From Deltaproteobacteria bacterium RBG_13_43_22 (GTDB lineage: Bacteria; Desulfobacterota; RBG-13-43-22), in contig MGQB01000001.1 in the NCBI GenBank assembly GCA_001797675.1, forward strand, positions 1 to 64,000: DNA of 64,000 bases. Direction: 5' to 3'. Each line of letters opens with the position of its first letter. Within the stretch, counting starts at the first letter, position 1. The notes below the pieces were generated by a model. The model did not search any database and was not told the DNA's origin. It saw only the letters and a program-made list of their open reading frames with translations. Position numbers and translations under genes: made by a program. Shown here piece after piece: positions 16,175 to 25,762 of this stretch.

Positions 16175-16813
16175 TCAGGCCCGTTGAGAAGTTCGTGAAC
16201 GACTCTCAATGGACAGCCCGCGCAGAATAAAATGGACGACCGTATCAATTACTTCATCCTGCTTAATGTTTGACAGACTCCATTCCCTAAGGGCCGGAAG
16301 GGCTGTCAATAGAAGGATCAAATCGGCCGTGGCTGTAGGATTTTTCATCTGGATCCGTCCTTTTTGTTGCCCTTTCAATAAAGACTGGGTCAATCTTTCT
16401 ACATAGGTTCTGTCGATTTCCCGCATCTGCAAATGAACATCCTTGCGTTTGGACCAGGATTCCCGATAGAGAAGCTGAACCGCTTTGGACATCTTGTACA
16501 TTTGCCGCATGCTGCTCCGCAACCTTGCCTCAAGATCTTCAGGATTGGCTTCCCAGGTTTCTTTTTCGTCCCCTCCGATACTTAAACGAAAACGTTCGAC
16601 CACATCCTTATAAACCAGAACCAGGATATCGTCCTTGCTCCGGACATAATCATATAAGCTGCCCATGGTCAGACCGGAGGCCCGGGAAATTTCCCGCATG
16701 GTGGTTTGATCAAAACCTTTTTCAAAAAAAAGTCGGGAAGCGGCGTCGATGATCTGTTTGCGGCGTTTTGAAATCAGATCCTTGTTTTTAATGTTGCTCT
16801 GAACTTCCACCAT
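16175..16813 (-). CDS. TetR/AcrR family transcriptional regulator
   Basis: 212 aa from ATG 16813, which has GGAAGGA just upstream; the track start 16864 is less likely. The N-terminal helix-turn-helix is typical: RRKQIIDAASRLFFEKGFDQ, TTMREISRASGLTMGSLYDY (about 15-60). The C-terminal ligand-binding half is all helical and unassigned. In this orientation it is the first gene before the radical SAM and DUF3237 genes, which it may control. A 10-bp palindrome, CGAGCGCTCG, sits directly before its ribosome site and may be its own operator. Confidence 0.85.
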   Translation of the reverse strand: MVEVQSNIKNKDLISKRRKQIIDAASRLFFEKGFDQTTMREISRASGLTMGSLYDYVRSKDDILVLVYKDVVERFRLSIGGDEKETWEANPEDLEARLRSSMRQMYKMSKAVQLLYRESWSKRKDVHLQMREIDRTYVERLTQSLLKGQQKGRIQMKNPTATADLILLLTALPALREWSLSNIKQDEVIDTVVHFILRGLSIESRSRTSQRA

Positions 16814-16822
16814 TTTTCCTTC

Positions 16823-16832
16823 CGAGCGCTCG
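16823..16832. promoter_or_regulatory. Candidate TetR operator palindrome
   Basis: CGAGCGCTCG is a perfect 10-bp palindrome within the leader of the TetR gene, flanked by GTGAA on one side. Its position just upstream of the ribosome site fits autorepression. This is inference from position only. Confidence 0.35.
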
Positions 16833-16913
16833 TTCACTTTACATGGGTTTTTATCACACCCCAAGCTGAGAAGTCAAGGGAAAATTTAATGCCGCGTTCG
16901 GTTGGAAGGGTCT

Positions 16914-17513
16914 TTAAAACCTATTTTTCACCCGGAATCGGGCTGCCTTGATTATGGTCTCCAGGGCCTCTACCGAGAAGGAGATTTCCTGATTGACCAT
17001 AACGAAATCACAGTGTTTTACCGCCTGAAGTTCGGTTTCCGCGTTCTTCAGGCGGATCTGGATTTTAGTCCGTGATTCCGTTTCCCGGTGGATTAAACGT
17101 TTTTTGAGTTCTTGTTTGGAAGGAGGCAGGATAAAGATGATTAAGGCCTGGGGAATTCTCTTTTTGACCTTTCGGGCCCCTTGAATATCGATATCCAAAA
17201 GGACATCCGATCCTTTATGCAGCCATCGTTTAATCGGCAACCAAGGGGTTCCATAATATTCGTTGTGAACCTTAGCCCACTCCAGAAAACCGTCGGCCTT
17301 GATCTTGTGTTCAAATTGCTTTTTAGAAACAAACCGGTAATCCTGATCCATGATTTCACCTGGTCGTTGAGATCGGGTGGTCCAGGAAACGGAAAACCGG
17401 AGGCCGGGGATTTTTTTTTGAAGGGCCTCCCTGAGGGTGGTTTTTCCCACTCCGGAAGGCCCGGAGAGGATGAAAAGATTTCCCGACTTTTTATTTGGAA
17501 TGATTGGGTTCAT
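16914..17513 (-). CDS. gmk: Guanylate kinase
   Basis: 199 aa from ATG 17513; the track start at 17552 is a TTG. It phosphorylates GMP to GDP with ATP. The P-loop GPSGVGKTT is at about 17-25 and the GMP-binding region is [35 protein letters not shown] and [15 protein letters not shown] are typical Gmk segments. The length is near the usual 200-210 aa. It overlaps the end of the RemA-like gene by 23 nt, so the two are translationally coupled. The order yicC-remA-gmk is conserved in many bacteria. Confidence 0.95.
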   Translation of the reverse strand: MNPIIPNKKSGNLFILSGPSGVGKTTLREALQKKIPGLRFSVSWTTRSQRPGEIMDQDYRFVSKKQFEHKIKADGFLEWAKVHNEYYGTPWLPIKRWLHKGSDVLLDIDIQGARKVKKRIPQALIIFILPPSKQELKKRLIHRETESRTKIQIRLKNAETELQAVKHCDFVMVNQEISFSVEALETIIKAARFRVKNRF

Positions 17514-17769
17514 CCTCTTTCCCTGTCCCATCGGAACCGAACCTTTGGGCAATGGTCTCGGCCAGAATAGGCGAGAGGATCACATGGTTGCTGTCGGTCA
17601 AAATGATGGACCGGGTCTTCCGGCCCTGGGTGGCATCGATCAGTCGTTTGCCGTCCCGCGCCTCCTCCCTTAATCGTTTCATCGGAGAAGAGGTGGAGGT
17701 TAAAATGGCCACAACCCGCTCCGAGACAACCGAGTTTCCAAAACCGATGTTCAGCAACTTTGGGTCCAT
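17491..17769 (-). CDS. RemA-like regulatory protein (DUF370)
   Basis: 92 aa from ATG 17769, with AAGGAG upstream; the longer track start is not needed. It matches the DUF370/RemA family ([49 protein letters not shown] in parts). In Bacillus RemA is a DNA-binding activator of matrix genes. In proteobacteria the same small protein sits between yicC and gmk and its role is unknown. It overlaps gmk. Confidence 0.88.
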   Translation of the reverse strand: MDPKLLNIGFGNSVVSERVVAILTSTSSPMKRLREEARDGKRLIDATQGRKTRSIILTDSNHVILSPILAETIAQRFGSDGTGKEDEPNHSK

Positions 17770-17899
17770 ATGGGCTCCTTGATGGTTAGCTTTCAGCAGA
17801 AGCAACGACCAGCAATTGGGATTTTCGAGGGCGACCCTTATTATCGGAGGCCCAATTCCAATTTACCACCTTTATTTACTGATCGCTGACGGCTATTTT

Positions 17900-18781
17900 C
17901 TATTCTATATTTTGAACCTGTTCCCGCAATTTTTCCAACTCGGATTTGATCGACACGACTTGATAGGCAATCTCACTATCCATACTTTTTGATCCAATGG
18001 TGTTGGTCTCCCGATTCATTTCCTGAAGGAGGAACTCCATTTTTTTCCCTATGGCTTGGGGTTCCTTAAAAAGGGCTTCCATTTGTTTCAGATGACTCCC
18101 CAGGCGGATCAGTTCTTCCGAAATATCCGCCCGGTCGGCCATTACCGCCACCTCCTGGGCCAAGCGGATGGGATCCACATCCACCTCTTTGGATATTTTT
18201 TTAATGCGTTCTTTCAAACGAACCTGGTAGGCTTCGATGACTTGAGGGATTTTTTTAGAGATCCGGTTGACTCCTTTCCGGATTATTTGCAGGCGTTTCA
18301 ATAAATCCCGGCCTAAATTGCGCCCTTCCTCGGACCGCATTTTTTGCAAGGCGTTAAAAGTTTTTTTCAAAGGAGGGACCAATTTTTGCCAAAGCACTTC
18401 TTCGGGGAAGGTGCTTTCCTGATAGACGACCAGGTCTTTTAAGGAGAGGAGGTCGCTCAGCTCTAAAGGACCGGGGATATTTAATCTTTTTTTCAATTCG
18501 GTCAATAAGCCGAAATAGGTCATGGCCATGGGCCAATTAACGGCTATGTTTCCATTTCGGAGTTTTTCCTGGGAGGACAATTGGATGGCCAACTCCACCC
18601 GTCCCCGAAAGATTCGAGAAGCAATATACGATTTGATCCGATCTTCCAGGGGGAGAAAGGCATTGTTCAGCCGCATATTGATGTCCAAAAAGCGGTTGTT
18701 ATAGGTGCGTACGGCAATGGTTATTTGAACGCTTTTATCCGAAAACACCGTTTGGGCAAAACCGGTCATGCTTTTAATCAT
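17900..18781 (-). CDS. yicC: YicC family protein (endoribonuclease YicC-like)
   Basis: 293 aa, the usual length. MIKSMTGFAQ is the signature N-terminus and the C-terminal DUF1732 motif is VDPIRLAQEVAVMADRADIS ... EELIRLGSHLKQM. YicC proteins have been linked to RNA turnover and stationary-phase survival; an endoribonuclease activity has been reported for the E. coli member. It is the first gene of the yicC-remA-gmk group, with a 130-bp spacer before remA, and follows the DUF4416 gene closely. Confidence 0.92.
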   Translation of the reverse strand: MIKSMTGFAQTVFSDKSVQITIAVRTYNNRFLDINMRLNNAFLPLEDRIKSYIASRIFRGRVELAIQLSSQEKLRNGNIAVNWPMAMTYFGLLTELKKRLNIPGPLELSDLLSLKDLVVYQESTFPEEVLWQKLVPPLKKTFNALQKMRSEEGRNLGRDLLKRLQIIRKGVNRISKKIPQVIEAYQVRLKERIKKISKEVDVDPIRLAQEVAVMADRADISEELIRLGSHLKQMEALFKEPQAIGKKMEFLLQEMNRETNTIGSKSMDSEIAYQVVSIKSELEKLREQVQNIE

Positions 18782-18792
18782 AATTTTCCTTA

Positions 18793-19338
18793 TTATTTTT
18801 CAATCTGCAATCCGTAATCCGCAATTTCTCTAAGGTATTTCTCCCTTATTTTATTAAACATCCATATCGCCTGTTCATCCCGATAATCCGGATAAGTCCA
18901 GGCCAGCGGCCGATAACTTCCTTTATAGAAAATAAGGGTCAGATCCCCAAAGATCCCTTTTCCCAAATAGATCCGATGACTATAATTTTTCCCAGTGGAC
19001 AGGACGAGTCTCTCGGCCGTTATCAGCCCCGGGTCGAGGTTCAACTGCCGCTTCTCATCGTGGGTCCACTCCTTTTCTATTTCCAGGGCCTGCCATTTAA
19101 TATCAGCCAAGCGGTCCTGAGGGACTAAATCTCTGAAAAAAGCCCATCGACGGTATAAGAGTCGGCCCATTTCTTGTTCATAATAATGGGTATATTCGAA
19201 GGGCTTCACCATGGAAAGAAAATCAATGGCTCCCCAGGTTTTTTCCATGGCCGTCCAGCCGGATCGAATGGCTGTTTTATCTTTATAGATCAGGCTGATG
19301 CCCAGTTTAGCCGGTAAGGGTTCCTTGGGTTTACTCAA
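18793..19338 (-). CDS. DUF4416 family protein
   Basis: 181 aa. KPKEPLPAKLGISLIYKDKT and AIDFLSMVKPFEYTHYYEQEMG (parts) match DUF4416, a family I associate with Deltaproteobacteria and relatives, with no known function. It is soluble, with no motif I can assign to catalysis. It overlaps the end of the UDP-glucose dehydrogenase gene by 8 nt and lies 11 bp before yicC, so the three are probably cotranscribed. Confidence 0.85.
   Translation of the reverse strand: MSKPKEPLPAKLGISLIYKDKTAIRSGWTAMEKTWGAIDFLSMVKPFEYTHYYEQEMGRLLYRRWAFFRDLVPQDRLADIKWQALEIEKEWTHDEKRQLNLDPGLITAERLVLSTGKNYSHRIYLGKGIFGDLTLIFYKGSYRPLAWTYPDYRDEQAIWMFNKIREKYLREIADYGLQIEK
18801..18828. repeat. 7-bp tandem array (CAATCCG)
   Basis: Four heptamers in phase (CAATCTG, CAATCCG, TAATCCG, CAATTTC). 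It overlaps the 3' end of the DUF4416 gene, so it encodes the last residues of that protein. Confidence 0.6.
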
Positions 19339-20641
19339 CAGCAGGTCTACCTACACAGTAATATTTTATCCCCAGTTGATGCATTTTGTCCGGCTCATAC
19401 ATATTTTTTAAATCGATTACCAGTGGACGCTTCAACAGGGATTTCATTTTGTCCCAGTCGATGGTTCGAAAGGGGTTCCATTCGGTAGCCAGGATCAAGG
19501 CATCGGCACCCTGACCGACGTCGTACAGATTCTCTTGAAATAAAACTTTCTTTAATATTTTGCGCCCTTCTTCCATACCGGCCGGATCAAAGGCTTTGAT
19601 TTTTGCCCCCAGAGATTCCAGTTTTTTGATGATGAACAGGGCCGGGGCCTCCCGAATGTCGCTGGTATTGGGCTTAAAAGTGATACCCAAAAACCCCAGG
19701 GTTTTCCCCTTGACCGGGCCGACGGCATTAAGGATCTTTTCGACCATCCTTTTCTTTTGGCGATGATTGACCCGAATCACCGACTTGACGATTTCAAAAT
19801 CGTAGCCCAGGGAGTCAGCCAGTTGAGCCAGAGCAGCGGTGTCTTTGGGAAAACAGGAACCGCCGAATCCGGGGCCGGGATGCAAAAATTTCGAACCGAT
19901 CCGTTGATCCAACCCCATCCCCTTGGCCACGAGGTGCACATCGGCCCCCACTTTGTCGCAAAGATTGGCCATTTCATTGATGAAAGATATCTTGGTGGCC
20001 AGGAAGGCATTGGAGGCATATTTAATCATCTCGGCCGTTTCCACCGTGGTGATGACAAAAGGGGTTTCGATCAGGTACAAGGGGGAGTAAAGGTCTTTCA
20101 TGATGGCCACGGCTTGATCACTGGCGGTCCCGATCACCACCCGGTTGGGTCTCAAAAAATCTTCAATGGCCGACCCTTCCCTGAGAAATTCAGGATTGGA
20201 AACGATATCAAAGGAAAATTTTTCTTTTTGATGCTTACGGATTATATCATGAATGATTTTCCCGGTTCCCACCGGGACGGTACTCTTGGTCACTACCAGT
20301 TTATAACCGTCCATGGTGCGGCCGATGGCCTGGGCCACTTCTTTGACATACCGCAAATCCGCTTTCCCCTGCGGATCAGGAGGGGTCCCTACAGCGATAA
20401 GAATGACCAGGGAATGCTTGACCCCCTCTTCCAGATTATCGGTAAAAGAAAGCCGGTTTTCTTTTACGTTTTTATTAACCATTTCTTCCAGGCCAGGCTC
20501 GTATATGGGGATCTTTCCCTGTTTGAGACGACTAATCTTTTCCTGGTCATTGTCCACACAGATGACCCGGATCCCGAATTCGGCAAAACAGGCCCCGGTA
20601 ACCAGTCCCACATAGCCGACACCGATAACGCAAATGTTCAC
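19331..20641 (-). CDS. UDP-glucose/GDP-mannose dehydrogenase family, probably UDP-glucose 6-dehydrogenase
   Basis: 436 aa. It oxidises UDP-glucose to UDP-glucuronate with two NAD+. The NAD site is VIGVGYVGLVTGACFAEFG (1-22 region). STVPVGTG at about 120 and the catalytic Cys near 263 (GFGGSCFPKDT) are present, as are the N-terminal, central and C-terminal domains of the family. With the epimerase that follows upstream it would feed surface polysaccharide synthesis (UDP-glucuronate or galacturonate). The closest form is the TuaD/Ugd bacterial type; a UDP-ManNAc dehydrogenase is less likely. Confidence 0.92.
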   Translation of the reverse strand: MNICVIGVGYVGLVTGACFAEFGIRVICVDNDQEKISRLKQGKIPIYEPGLEEMVNKNVKENRLSFTDNLEEGVKHSLVILIAVGTPPDPQGKADLRYVKEVAQAIGRTMDGYKLVVTKSTVPVGTGKIIHDIIRKHQKEKFSFDIVSNPEFLREGSAIEDFLRPNRVVIGTASDQAVAIMKDLYSPLYLIETPFVITTVETAEMIKYASNAFLATKISFINEMANLCDKVGADVHLVAKGMGLDQRIGSKFLHPGPGFGGSCFPKDTAALAQLADSLGYDFEIVKSVIRVNHRQKKRMVEKILNAVGPVKGKTLGFLGITFKPNTSDIREAPALFIIKKLESLGAKIKAFDPAGMEEGRKILKKVLFQENLYDVGQGADALILATEWNPFRTIDWDKMKSLLKRPLVIDLKNMYEPDKMHQLGIKYYCVGRPAVE

Positions 20642-20719
20642 TCTGGACGTACCTCCTCCCGCTGGCTTTAAGTTCGTCTTTCCTTAATACCAGATTAAAA
20701 ATGCGTTGTCATCCAAATC

Positions 20720-20740
20720 CCTCACTCCTCACTCCCTATC
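20720..20740. repeat. 7-bp tandem array (CCTCACT)
   Basis: Three heptamers in phase in the spacer after the epimerase gene: two exact CCTCACT units and one diverged unit. Confidence 0.6.
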
Positions 20741-21707
20741 TAACGCCCTTTGTTTTTTTCATCATTTTAATCGTTGTTTTTAATCCTTGACGAAATCCAG
20801 TCTCCGGTTGAAAGCCCAAGAGTTTTCGGGCCTTTCGAATGTCCGCTTTCGAGTGCCGGATGTCGCCTAGTCTGGCCGGCTCAAAAACCGGCCCTTGGTC
20901 GGATCGGAGGATTTTTTTTAAGTGCTCCAACAACTGCAAAAGGGTGTACGAACGTCCTGAGGCTATATTAAATACCTCCCCTTCAATCCCGGTTTGGAGA
21001 CAGGCCTTAAGATTGGCTTGCACCACATCACCCACATAGACGAAATCCCTGGATTGTTTTCCATCCCCATAGATAACCGGAGGGGTGTCTTGGAGGAGGC
21101 GCTCAATAAACTTGGGGATTACCGCAGCATATTCCGAATTGGGATCCTGTCTCGGTCCGAAGACATTGAAATATCGTAAGGCAACGGCCGGCAGGTCATA
21201 TACCTTTGAAAAGAGACGGCAGTAATACTCTCCGACCAGTTTGCTCAGGGCATAAGGAGAAAGAGGGTTGGGGGTTAAAGGTTCTTTTTTGGGTTTCAAA
21301 GAATCCTTTTCATTCGGACTGTCTCCGTAAATAGCCGTGGAGCTGGCCAGAACCAGTCGTTTGATGCCGGCCCTTTTACCAGCCGATAAAATATTCAAGG
21401 TCCCCCCGATATTGATCTCCTGAGTCGTTTCGGGGTCGTTTACGGATTTCGGGACGGAGACCTGGGCCGCTTCATGGAAAACAAAATCCATACCGGAGAC
21501 CGCTTGATCACAGGCCTTCCGGTTACGAATATCCCCCTCGATAATTTCCAGATTCTGCGGGGCGATCATTTGGATGACTTTAATATTTTCCCTTCGACCG
21601 GTTGAAAAGTTATCCAGGATCCGCACCCGGTGCCCTGCTTTCAAAAGGGTCTCTGCTAAATGGGACCCAATAAAACCGGCCCCGCCGGTAATTAAATAAT
21701 TGGCCAT
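20736..21707 (-). CDS. NAD-dependent sugar epimerase (extended SDR)
   Basis: 323 aa, starting at the second ATG of the track ORF (MANYLITGGAGFIGSHL). The NAD motif GGAGFIGS is at about 6-13 and the catalytic Tyr/Lys pair is SPYALSKLVGEYY (about 153-157), with a Ser/Thr in LASSTAIYGDS. The family interconverts UDP-sugars at C4 (GalE / WbpP / UDP-GlcA epimerase). RYFNVFGPRQDPNSEYAAVIP favours the WbpP-like type. The neighbouring UDP-glucose dehydrogenase suggests UDP-uronate or UDP-HexNAc as substrate. Confidence 0.9.
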   Translation of the reverse strand: MANYLITGGAGFIGSHLAETLLKAGHRVRILDNFSTGRRENIKVIQMIAPQNLEIIEGDIRNRKACDQAVSGMDFVFHEAAQVSVPKSVNDPETTQEINIGGTLNILSAGKRAGIKRLVLASSTAIYGDSPNEKDSLKPKKEPLTPNPLSPYALSKLVGEYYCRLFSKVYDLPAVALRYFNVFGPRQDPNSEYAAVIPKFIERLLQDTPPVIYGDGKQSRDFVYVGDVVQANLKACLQTGIEGEVFNIASGRSYTLLQLLEHLKKILRSDQGPVFEPARLGDIRHSKADIRKARKLLGFQPETGFRQGLKTTIKMMKKTKGVR

Positions 21708-21854
21708 CAATCATTCCTTAGTGAGTTTTACGATCAGAGAAACCATTCAATATCCGAGGTTGTCCTTTTTGCAGAAAGCTCAAGGCTGAAAGGAAAAGCA
21801 TTTTTTGATTATGTTCTTACTTTTGAACTTTCAGCTTTGAACATGGAACGGTTT

Positions 21855-22859
21855 TTATTTTTTTACCGCCTCCATCAAGACCTTTACCAGTTCGTCGGCC
21901 CGAACGGCTGCGGTCCCCACCTCTCCCACGACAAGGCCGGCGGCAAAATTGGCCGTTTTACAGGCCTGAATCATATGCATGCCCGAAACCAGAGAAAGGA
22001 TTAAAGTGGCGATTACCGTATCCCCGGCCCCGGTTACATCAAATACCTTTTGGGCTACAGTGGGAATATGTTCTATTTTTTTATTCTTTAAAAAAAGGGT
22101 CATGCCTTCTTGTCCCCGGGTAATCAAAACCGATTCACATTTTATCCTTTTCAAAAGGAGCGTTCCCGCCCAAAGGAGATCTTCCGGAGAATCGATCTTT
22201 TTTCCCACAGCCGATTCGGCTTCGAGATGGTTGGGGGTAATCATAGTAACCCGATCATACCAGCGGATGTTATCAGGTTTTGGATCCACTAAAATAGGGA
22301 TGGGATTTTTCCCTATGATCTTTTTTAATCCGGTCATCAGTTCCTGAGAAATCACCCCTTTCCCATAGTCGGAGACGATGATCCCCTGAATCTGGGTAAT
22401 GTTTTTTTTGATGATATTCAAAATGGTTTTTAAGGTTTCCGGTAGAATTGGAGTGGCTTTCTCCCGGTCAACCCGCACAACCTGCTGGTGATGGGCAATG
22501 ATCCGGGTCTTGATGGCGGTAGGTCTTCCTTCTTCAACCACGATTCCCTCGGTAGTAGTCCCCAAGGATTGGAGCTTCCGGAGCAGTCTACGTCCCATTC
22601 CATCAGGACCGATGACCCCGGTCAATAAAACCTGGCCCTTAAGCCCCAATAAATTATTGATCACATTGGCCGCTCCCCCCAATAAAAAAGTCTCTTTCTC
22701 CACCTTGACAATTGGAACCGGGGCCTCGGGGGAGATACGGGAAACTTCTCCCCAAAGGAATTCATCCATCATGATGTCGCCGATAACCAATACCTTGTAA
22801 TTGGGAAACGTCCGGATCGCCCTGATCATTTCCTGAACTTCAGAACCGGGTAAGATCAT
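21855..22859 (-). CDS. rfaE1: D-glycero-beta-D-manno-heptose-7-phosphate kinase (HldE N-domain type)
   Basis: 334 aa, PfkB sugar-kinase fold. It makes the 1,7-bisphosphate precursor of ADP-heptose for lipopolysaccharide core. VLVIGDIMMDEFLWGEVSRISPEAPVPIV and LLGGAANVINNL (parts) are the heptose-kinase signatures, and DVTGAGDTVIATL near residue 270 carries the catalytic Asp. It has only the kinase half; the adenylyltransferase half of fused HldE is absent and must be elsewhere. AGAGG lies upstream of the ATG. This indicates a Gram-negative LPS-bearing cell. Confidence 0.93.
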   Translation of the reverse strand: MILPGSEVQEMIRAIRTFPNYKVLVIGDIMMDEFLWGEVSRISPEAPVPIVKVEKETFLLGGAANVINNLLGLKGQVLLTGVIGPDGMGRRLLRKLQSLGTTTEGIVVEEGRPTAIKTRIIAHHQQVVRVDREKATPILPETLKTILNIIKKNITQIQGIIVSDYGKGVISQELMTGLKKIIGKNPIPILVDPKPDNIRWYDRVTMITPNHLEAESAVGKKIDSPEDLLWAGTLLLKRIKCESVLITRGQEGMTLFLKNKKIEHIPTVAQKVFDVTGAGDTVIATLILSLVSGMHMIQACKTANFAAGLVVGEVGTAAVRADELVKVLMEAVKK

Positions 22860-22932
22860 AGGAACCTCTTTATGTATTAGTTTCTCTTATGTCCGTCTGA
22901 TGCGGGTGCTAAGAAACATGAAAATTATTCTA

Positions 22933-23022
22933 AGGATTCAAGAGGCCCAGGGGTCAAGGACCGCAGGGCGGAGTGAAAGGCATTGAAATTAAAACCCTCG
23001 AACCCTGGAATCCTTGAATCCT
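22933..23022. repeat. Element C, copy 1 (90 bp with 10-bp terminal inverted repeats)
   Basis: It begins AGGATTCAAG and ends CTTGAATCCT, perfect inverted termini. The interior GGACCGCAGGGCGGAGTGAA is exactly shared with 28083-28176. It lies between the rfaE1 and mtnA genes and is non-coding, so it is MITE-like. Confidence 0.8.
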
Positions 23023-23037
23023 ATTTTCGTTTTTACT

Positions 23038-24078
23038 TTATCCCTTTTGCCGAACCTTGGCAATACTTCGGCGATAAGGGGCTTTCAGTAACCCCTTTTC
23101 CGTAATAATGCCGGCAATAAAAGAATGGGGGGTTACATCAAAGGCCGGGTTGAGGACCGAGACTCCCGGTGGCGCTATCCTCTTGCCGCCTATATGGGTC
23201 ACTTCCTTTTCGTTTCGTTCTTCTATGGGAATGTCTTCCCCGGTTTTAATCTGATGGTCAATGGTGGAACAGGGGGCGGCCACATAAAAAGGGATGCCGT
23301 GCTCCTTGGCTGATATGGCCACTGAATAGGTCCCAATTTTATTGGCGGTATCCCCATTGGCGGCGATCCGGTCGGCCCCGACAATGACCACATCAATCAA
23401 TCCCTTCTTCATCAGGTACCCGGCCATATTATCGGTGATCAGAGTCACCGGTATATGATCCCTGACCAGTTCCCAGGCCGTCAATCGAGCCCCCTGCAGA
23501 AAAGGACGGGTTTCATCGGCAATGACCTGGACCTGTTTTCCGGCTTCTTTGGCCGCCCGGATGACACCCAAGGCGGTCCCGTACCCGCCGGTGGCCAGGG
23601 CCCCGGCGTTGCAATGGGTCAAGACCGTGGCCCGGTCTTTAATCACCTTTTGCCCTATGAAACCAAGGCGCTTATTGATGGCGATGTCCTCGGAAAGGAT
23701 GGACCGGGCCTCTTGAATCAAGGTCTTTTTAAGGGTTTCTGTTTTTTTAATCGAGCTCTTCTCAACCAGATTCTGCATTCTTTTAAGGGCCCAAGATAGA
23801 TTGACGGCCGTGGGTCTGGCCCGCCCGATCTCTTCACAGATTTTATTAAACCGGACCTTGAAATCATCCAGGTTCCGAGTTTCTATGGACTTGGCGCCCA
23901 GCGCTGCGCCCATAGCGGCGGCAATACCGATAGCCGGGGCCCCGCGGATGACCATTTCTTTTATGGCCTTAATGACCTGGCGATAGTCGGAACAGACAAA
24001 ATAGATTTCCTTTTCAGGCAGTTTCCGCTGATCGATCATGATCACACGGTCGTTTTTCCATTCAATGGTTTTGATCAT
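23038..24078 (-). CDS. mtnA: S-methyl-5-thioribose-1-phosphate isomerase
   Basis: 346 aa. It isomerises methylthioribose-1-phosphate to the ribulose form in methionine salvage. MVIRGAPAIGIAAAMG binds the phosphate, the catalytic Cys is in VLTHCNAGALATGGYGTAL (about 160) and the catalytic Asp in VIVGADRIAANGDTANKIGTY (about 240). Full family length. In related genomes it often follows the gatB gene, as here. The paralogous eIF2B-like ribose-1,5-bisphosphate isomerase is less likely because the MtnA-specific motifs are complete. Confidence 0.95.
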   Translation of the reverse strand: MIKTIEWKNDRVIMIDQRKLPEKEIYFVCSDYRQVIKAIKEMVIRGAPAIGIAAAMGAALGAKSIETRNLDDFKVRFNKICEEIGRARPTAVNLSWALKRMQNLVEKSSIKKTETLKKTLIQEARSILSEDIAINKRLGFIGQKVIKDRATVLTHCNAGALATGGYGTALGVIRAAKEAGKQVQVIADETRPFLQGARLTAWELVRDHIPVTLITDNMAGYLMKKGLIDVVIVGADRIAANGDTANKIGTYSVAISAKEHGIPFYVAAPCSTIDHQIKTGEDIPIEERNEKEVTHIGGKRIAPPGVSVLNPAFDVTPHSFIAGIITEKGLLKAPYRRSIAKVRQKG

Positions 24079-24114
24079 AAAAATCCTTTTAGGGTTCGGG
24101 GGGTCAAGGGGTCA

Positions 24115-24156
24115 AGGATTCAGGTGAAGGTGTGGAAGTTAAAATCCTTGAATCCT
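24115..24156. repeat. Element C, short copy
   Basis: Starts AGGATTCA and ends TGAATCCT; the interior GGAAGTTAAAATCC resembles the 3' part of the two longer copies. About 42 bp, probably an internally deleted relative. Confidence 0.5.
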
Positions 24157-24173
24157 CGAATCCTGTTCTCGAA

Positions 24174-25613
24174 CTAACCGGATGGGTCCAGTTTCTGCCG
24201 TAATATCTCATTAACGATTTTCGGATTGGCCTTGCCCTGGGTCTTTTTCATGACTTCACCGACAAAATACCCGAAGAGTTTGGTCTTCCCTTCTTGATAA
24301 CCCGCAATCTTATCCGGATTATTTTTCAGTACTTCTTCAATAACGACCTGGATCTGAGCGGCATCGGTCATCTGGACCAAGCCCCTGTCCCGGACTATGG
24401 TTTTGGGAGGTTTCCCCGTTTCAAACATCTCTTCAAAAACCGCTTTGGCCATCTTACCGCTGATCGCCCCTTCCCGGATCAGGTCCAAAAGGGCTGCCAG
24501 GTCTTGGGCGGAAACCGGGCATTGTTCGATTTCCTTTTCTGCTCTTTTCAGTTCCCTGATCAATTCCACCATGATCCAGTTACTAACGGTTTTGGGTTGG
24601 GGATGAATGCGAACGCATTCTTCAAAGTAATTGGCCAGGGCCTTGGAAGAGGTCAGGAGCTGTGCATCGTATTCCGGAAGTTCATATTGGCTGATAAATC
24701 GTTGTCTTCTGATTTCCGGCAGCTCTGGAAGACTTTCCCGAACCGAGGCGATCCATTCCTGGTTAATTTCCAGAGGAATCAAGTCCGGGTCCGGGAAATA
24801 GCGGTAGTCGTGGGCCTCTTCCTTGCCTCTCATAGACAGGGTTACCCCCCGGGCGGCATCCCAGAGCCGGGTTTCCTGAATGACTTCTCCCCTATCTTCC
24901 AGGACGGCCCGTTGCCGTCTGATTTCAAATTCCAGGGCTTTTTCCACGTGTTTAAAAGAGTTCATGTTTTTCAACTCGGTCTTGGTCCCAAGTCCGGTGG
25001 AACCTTTCGGACGCAGAGAGATGTTGGCATCACAGCGAAAACTGCCTTCTTCCATATTCCCGTCGCAGATATCCAGGTAACGTAATATCTCTCGTAACCG
25101 CCTCAGATATTCACCGGCCTCTTCCGGGGTCCGCAGATCCGGCTCGCTGACGATCTCCATCAAAGGCACGCCGGTCCGGTTGAAATCCACATAACTGACC
25201 GGGCGAGCTTCGTCATGAATGAGTTTTCCGGCGTCTTCTTCGATATGAATCCGGGTTATGCCGATCCTTTTAGCCTGGCCGTTACCTTCAATATCGATCC
25301 ACCCTTTTTCGGCCAGGGGCAATTCGAATTGAGAGATCTGGTATCCCTTCGGCAGGTCGGGATAAAAATAATTTTTTCGGGCCGAAAGGCTGTAAAGGGC
25401 AATGGCACAATGGGTAGCCAGGGCCATGCGCAGGGTATAATCGACCACTTTTTTATTGAGGACCGGCAAAGAACCGGGCAGACCCAGACACACCGGGCAG
25501 GTATGGGTATTGGGTTCCCCACCGAACCGGGTTGAACACCCGCAAAATATTTTACTCTCGGTCAACAACTGAGCATGGATTTCCAAGCCAATAACCGCTT
25601 CCCACTCAGACAT
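24174..25613 (-). CDS. gatB: Asp-tRNA(Asn)/Glu-tRNA(Gln) amidotransferase subunit B
   Basis: 479 aa, the usual length. It is part of the GatCAB complex that amidates misacylated Glu-tRNA(Gln) or Asp-tRNA(Asn). [35 protein letters not shown] and the conserved [17 protein letters not shown] segments are present, and the C-terminal GatB/YqeY tail domain is complete. CGCS and CPVCLG supply the zinc-type cysteines of the cradle domain. The gatA and gatC genes are not adjacent in this window. Confidence 0.97.
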   Translation of the reverse strand: MSEWEAVIGLEIHAQLLTESKIFCGCSTRFGGEPNTHTCPVCLGLPGSLPVLNKKVVDYTLRMALATHCAIALYSLSARKNYFYPDLPKGYQISQFELPLAEKGWIDIEGNGQAKRIGITRIHIEEDAGKLIHDEARPVSYVDFNRTGVPLMEIVSEPDLRTPEEAGEYLRRLREILRYLDICDGNMEEGSFRCDANISLRPKGSTGLGTKTELKNMNSFKHVEKALEFEIRRQRAVLEDRGEVIQETRLWDAARGVTLSMRGKEEAHDYRYFPDPDLIPLEINQEWIASVRESLPELPEIRRQRFISQYELPEYDAQLLTSSKALANYFEECVRIHPQPKTVSNWIMVELIRELKRAEKEIEQCPVSAQDLAALLDLIREGAISGKMAKAVFEEMFETGKPPKTIVRDRGLVQMTDAAQIQVVIEEVLKNNPDKIAGYQEGKTKLFGYFVGEVMKKTQGKANPKIVNEILRQKLDPSG

Positions 25614-25654
25614 TTTTTCCCCTTAATTGCAAAAATAGGATTCAAAAGAAAAAC

Positions 25655-25696
25655 AGGCAATAGGCGCGAGGCAATAGGCAAAAGGCAAAAGGCAAT
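25655..25696. repeat. 7-bp tandem array (AGGCAAT), six units
   Basis: Six consecutive heptamers in perfect phase, all starting AGGC (AGGCAAT, AGGCGCG, AGGCAAA types), in the spacer between gatB and the next upstream gene. Confidence 0.8.
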
Positions 25697-25762
25697 GAAG
25701 AATCAGGAAAATCATATAACCTATGACCCATAGCCCCTTGCTATAGCCTGCCTGTATCCTTT

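Noticed and set aside
19757-20671. 304-aa plus-strand ORF opposite the UDP-glucose dehydrogenase
   Set aside because: It is a long shadow of the strongly supported dehydrogenase frame, rich in His/Gly/Phe as antisense frames often are. The same reason removes the long antisense ORFs at 24294, 15311 and 60045.
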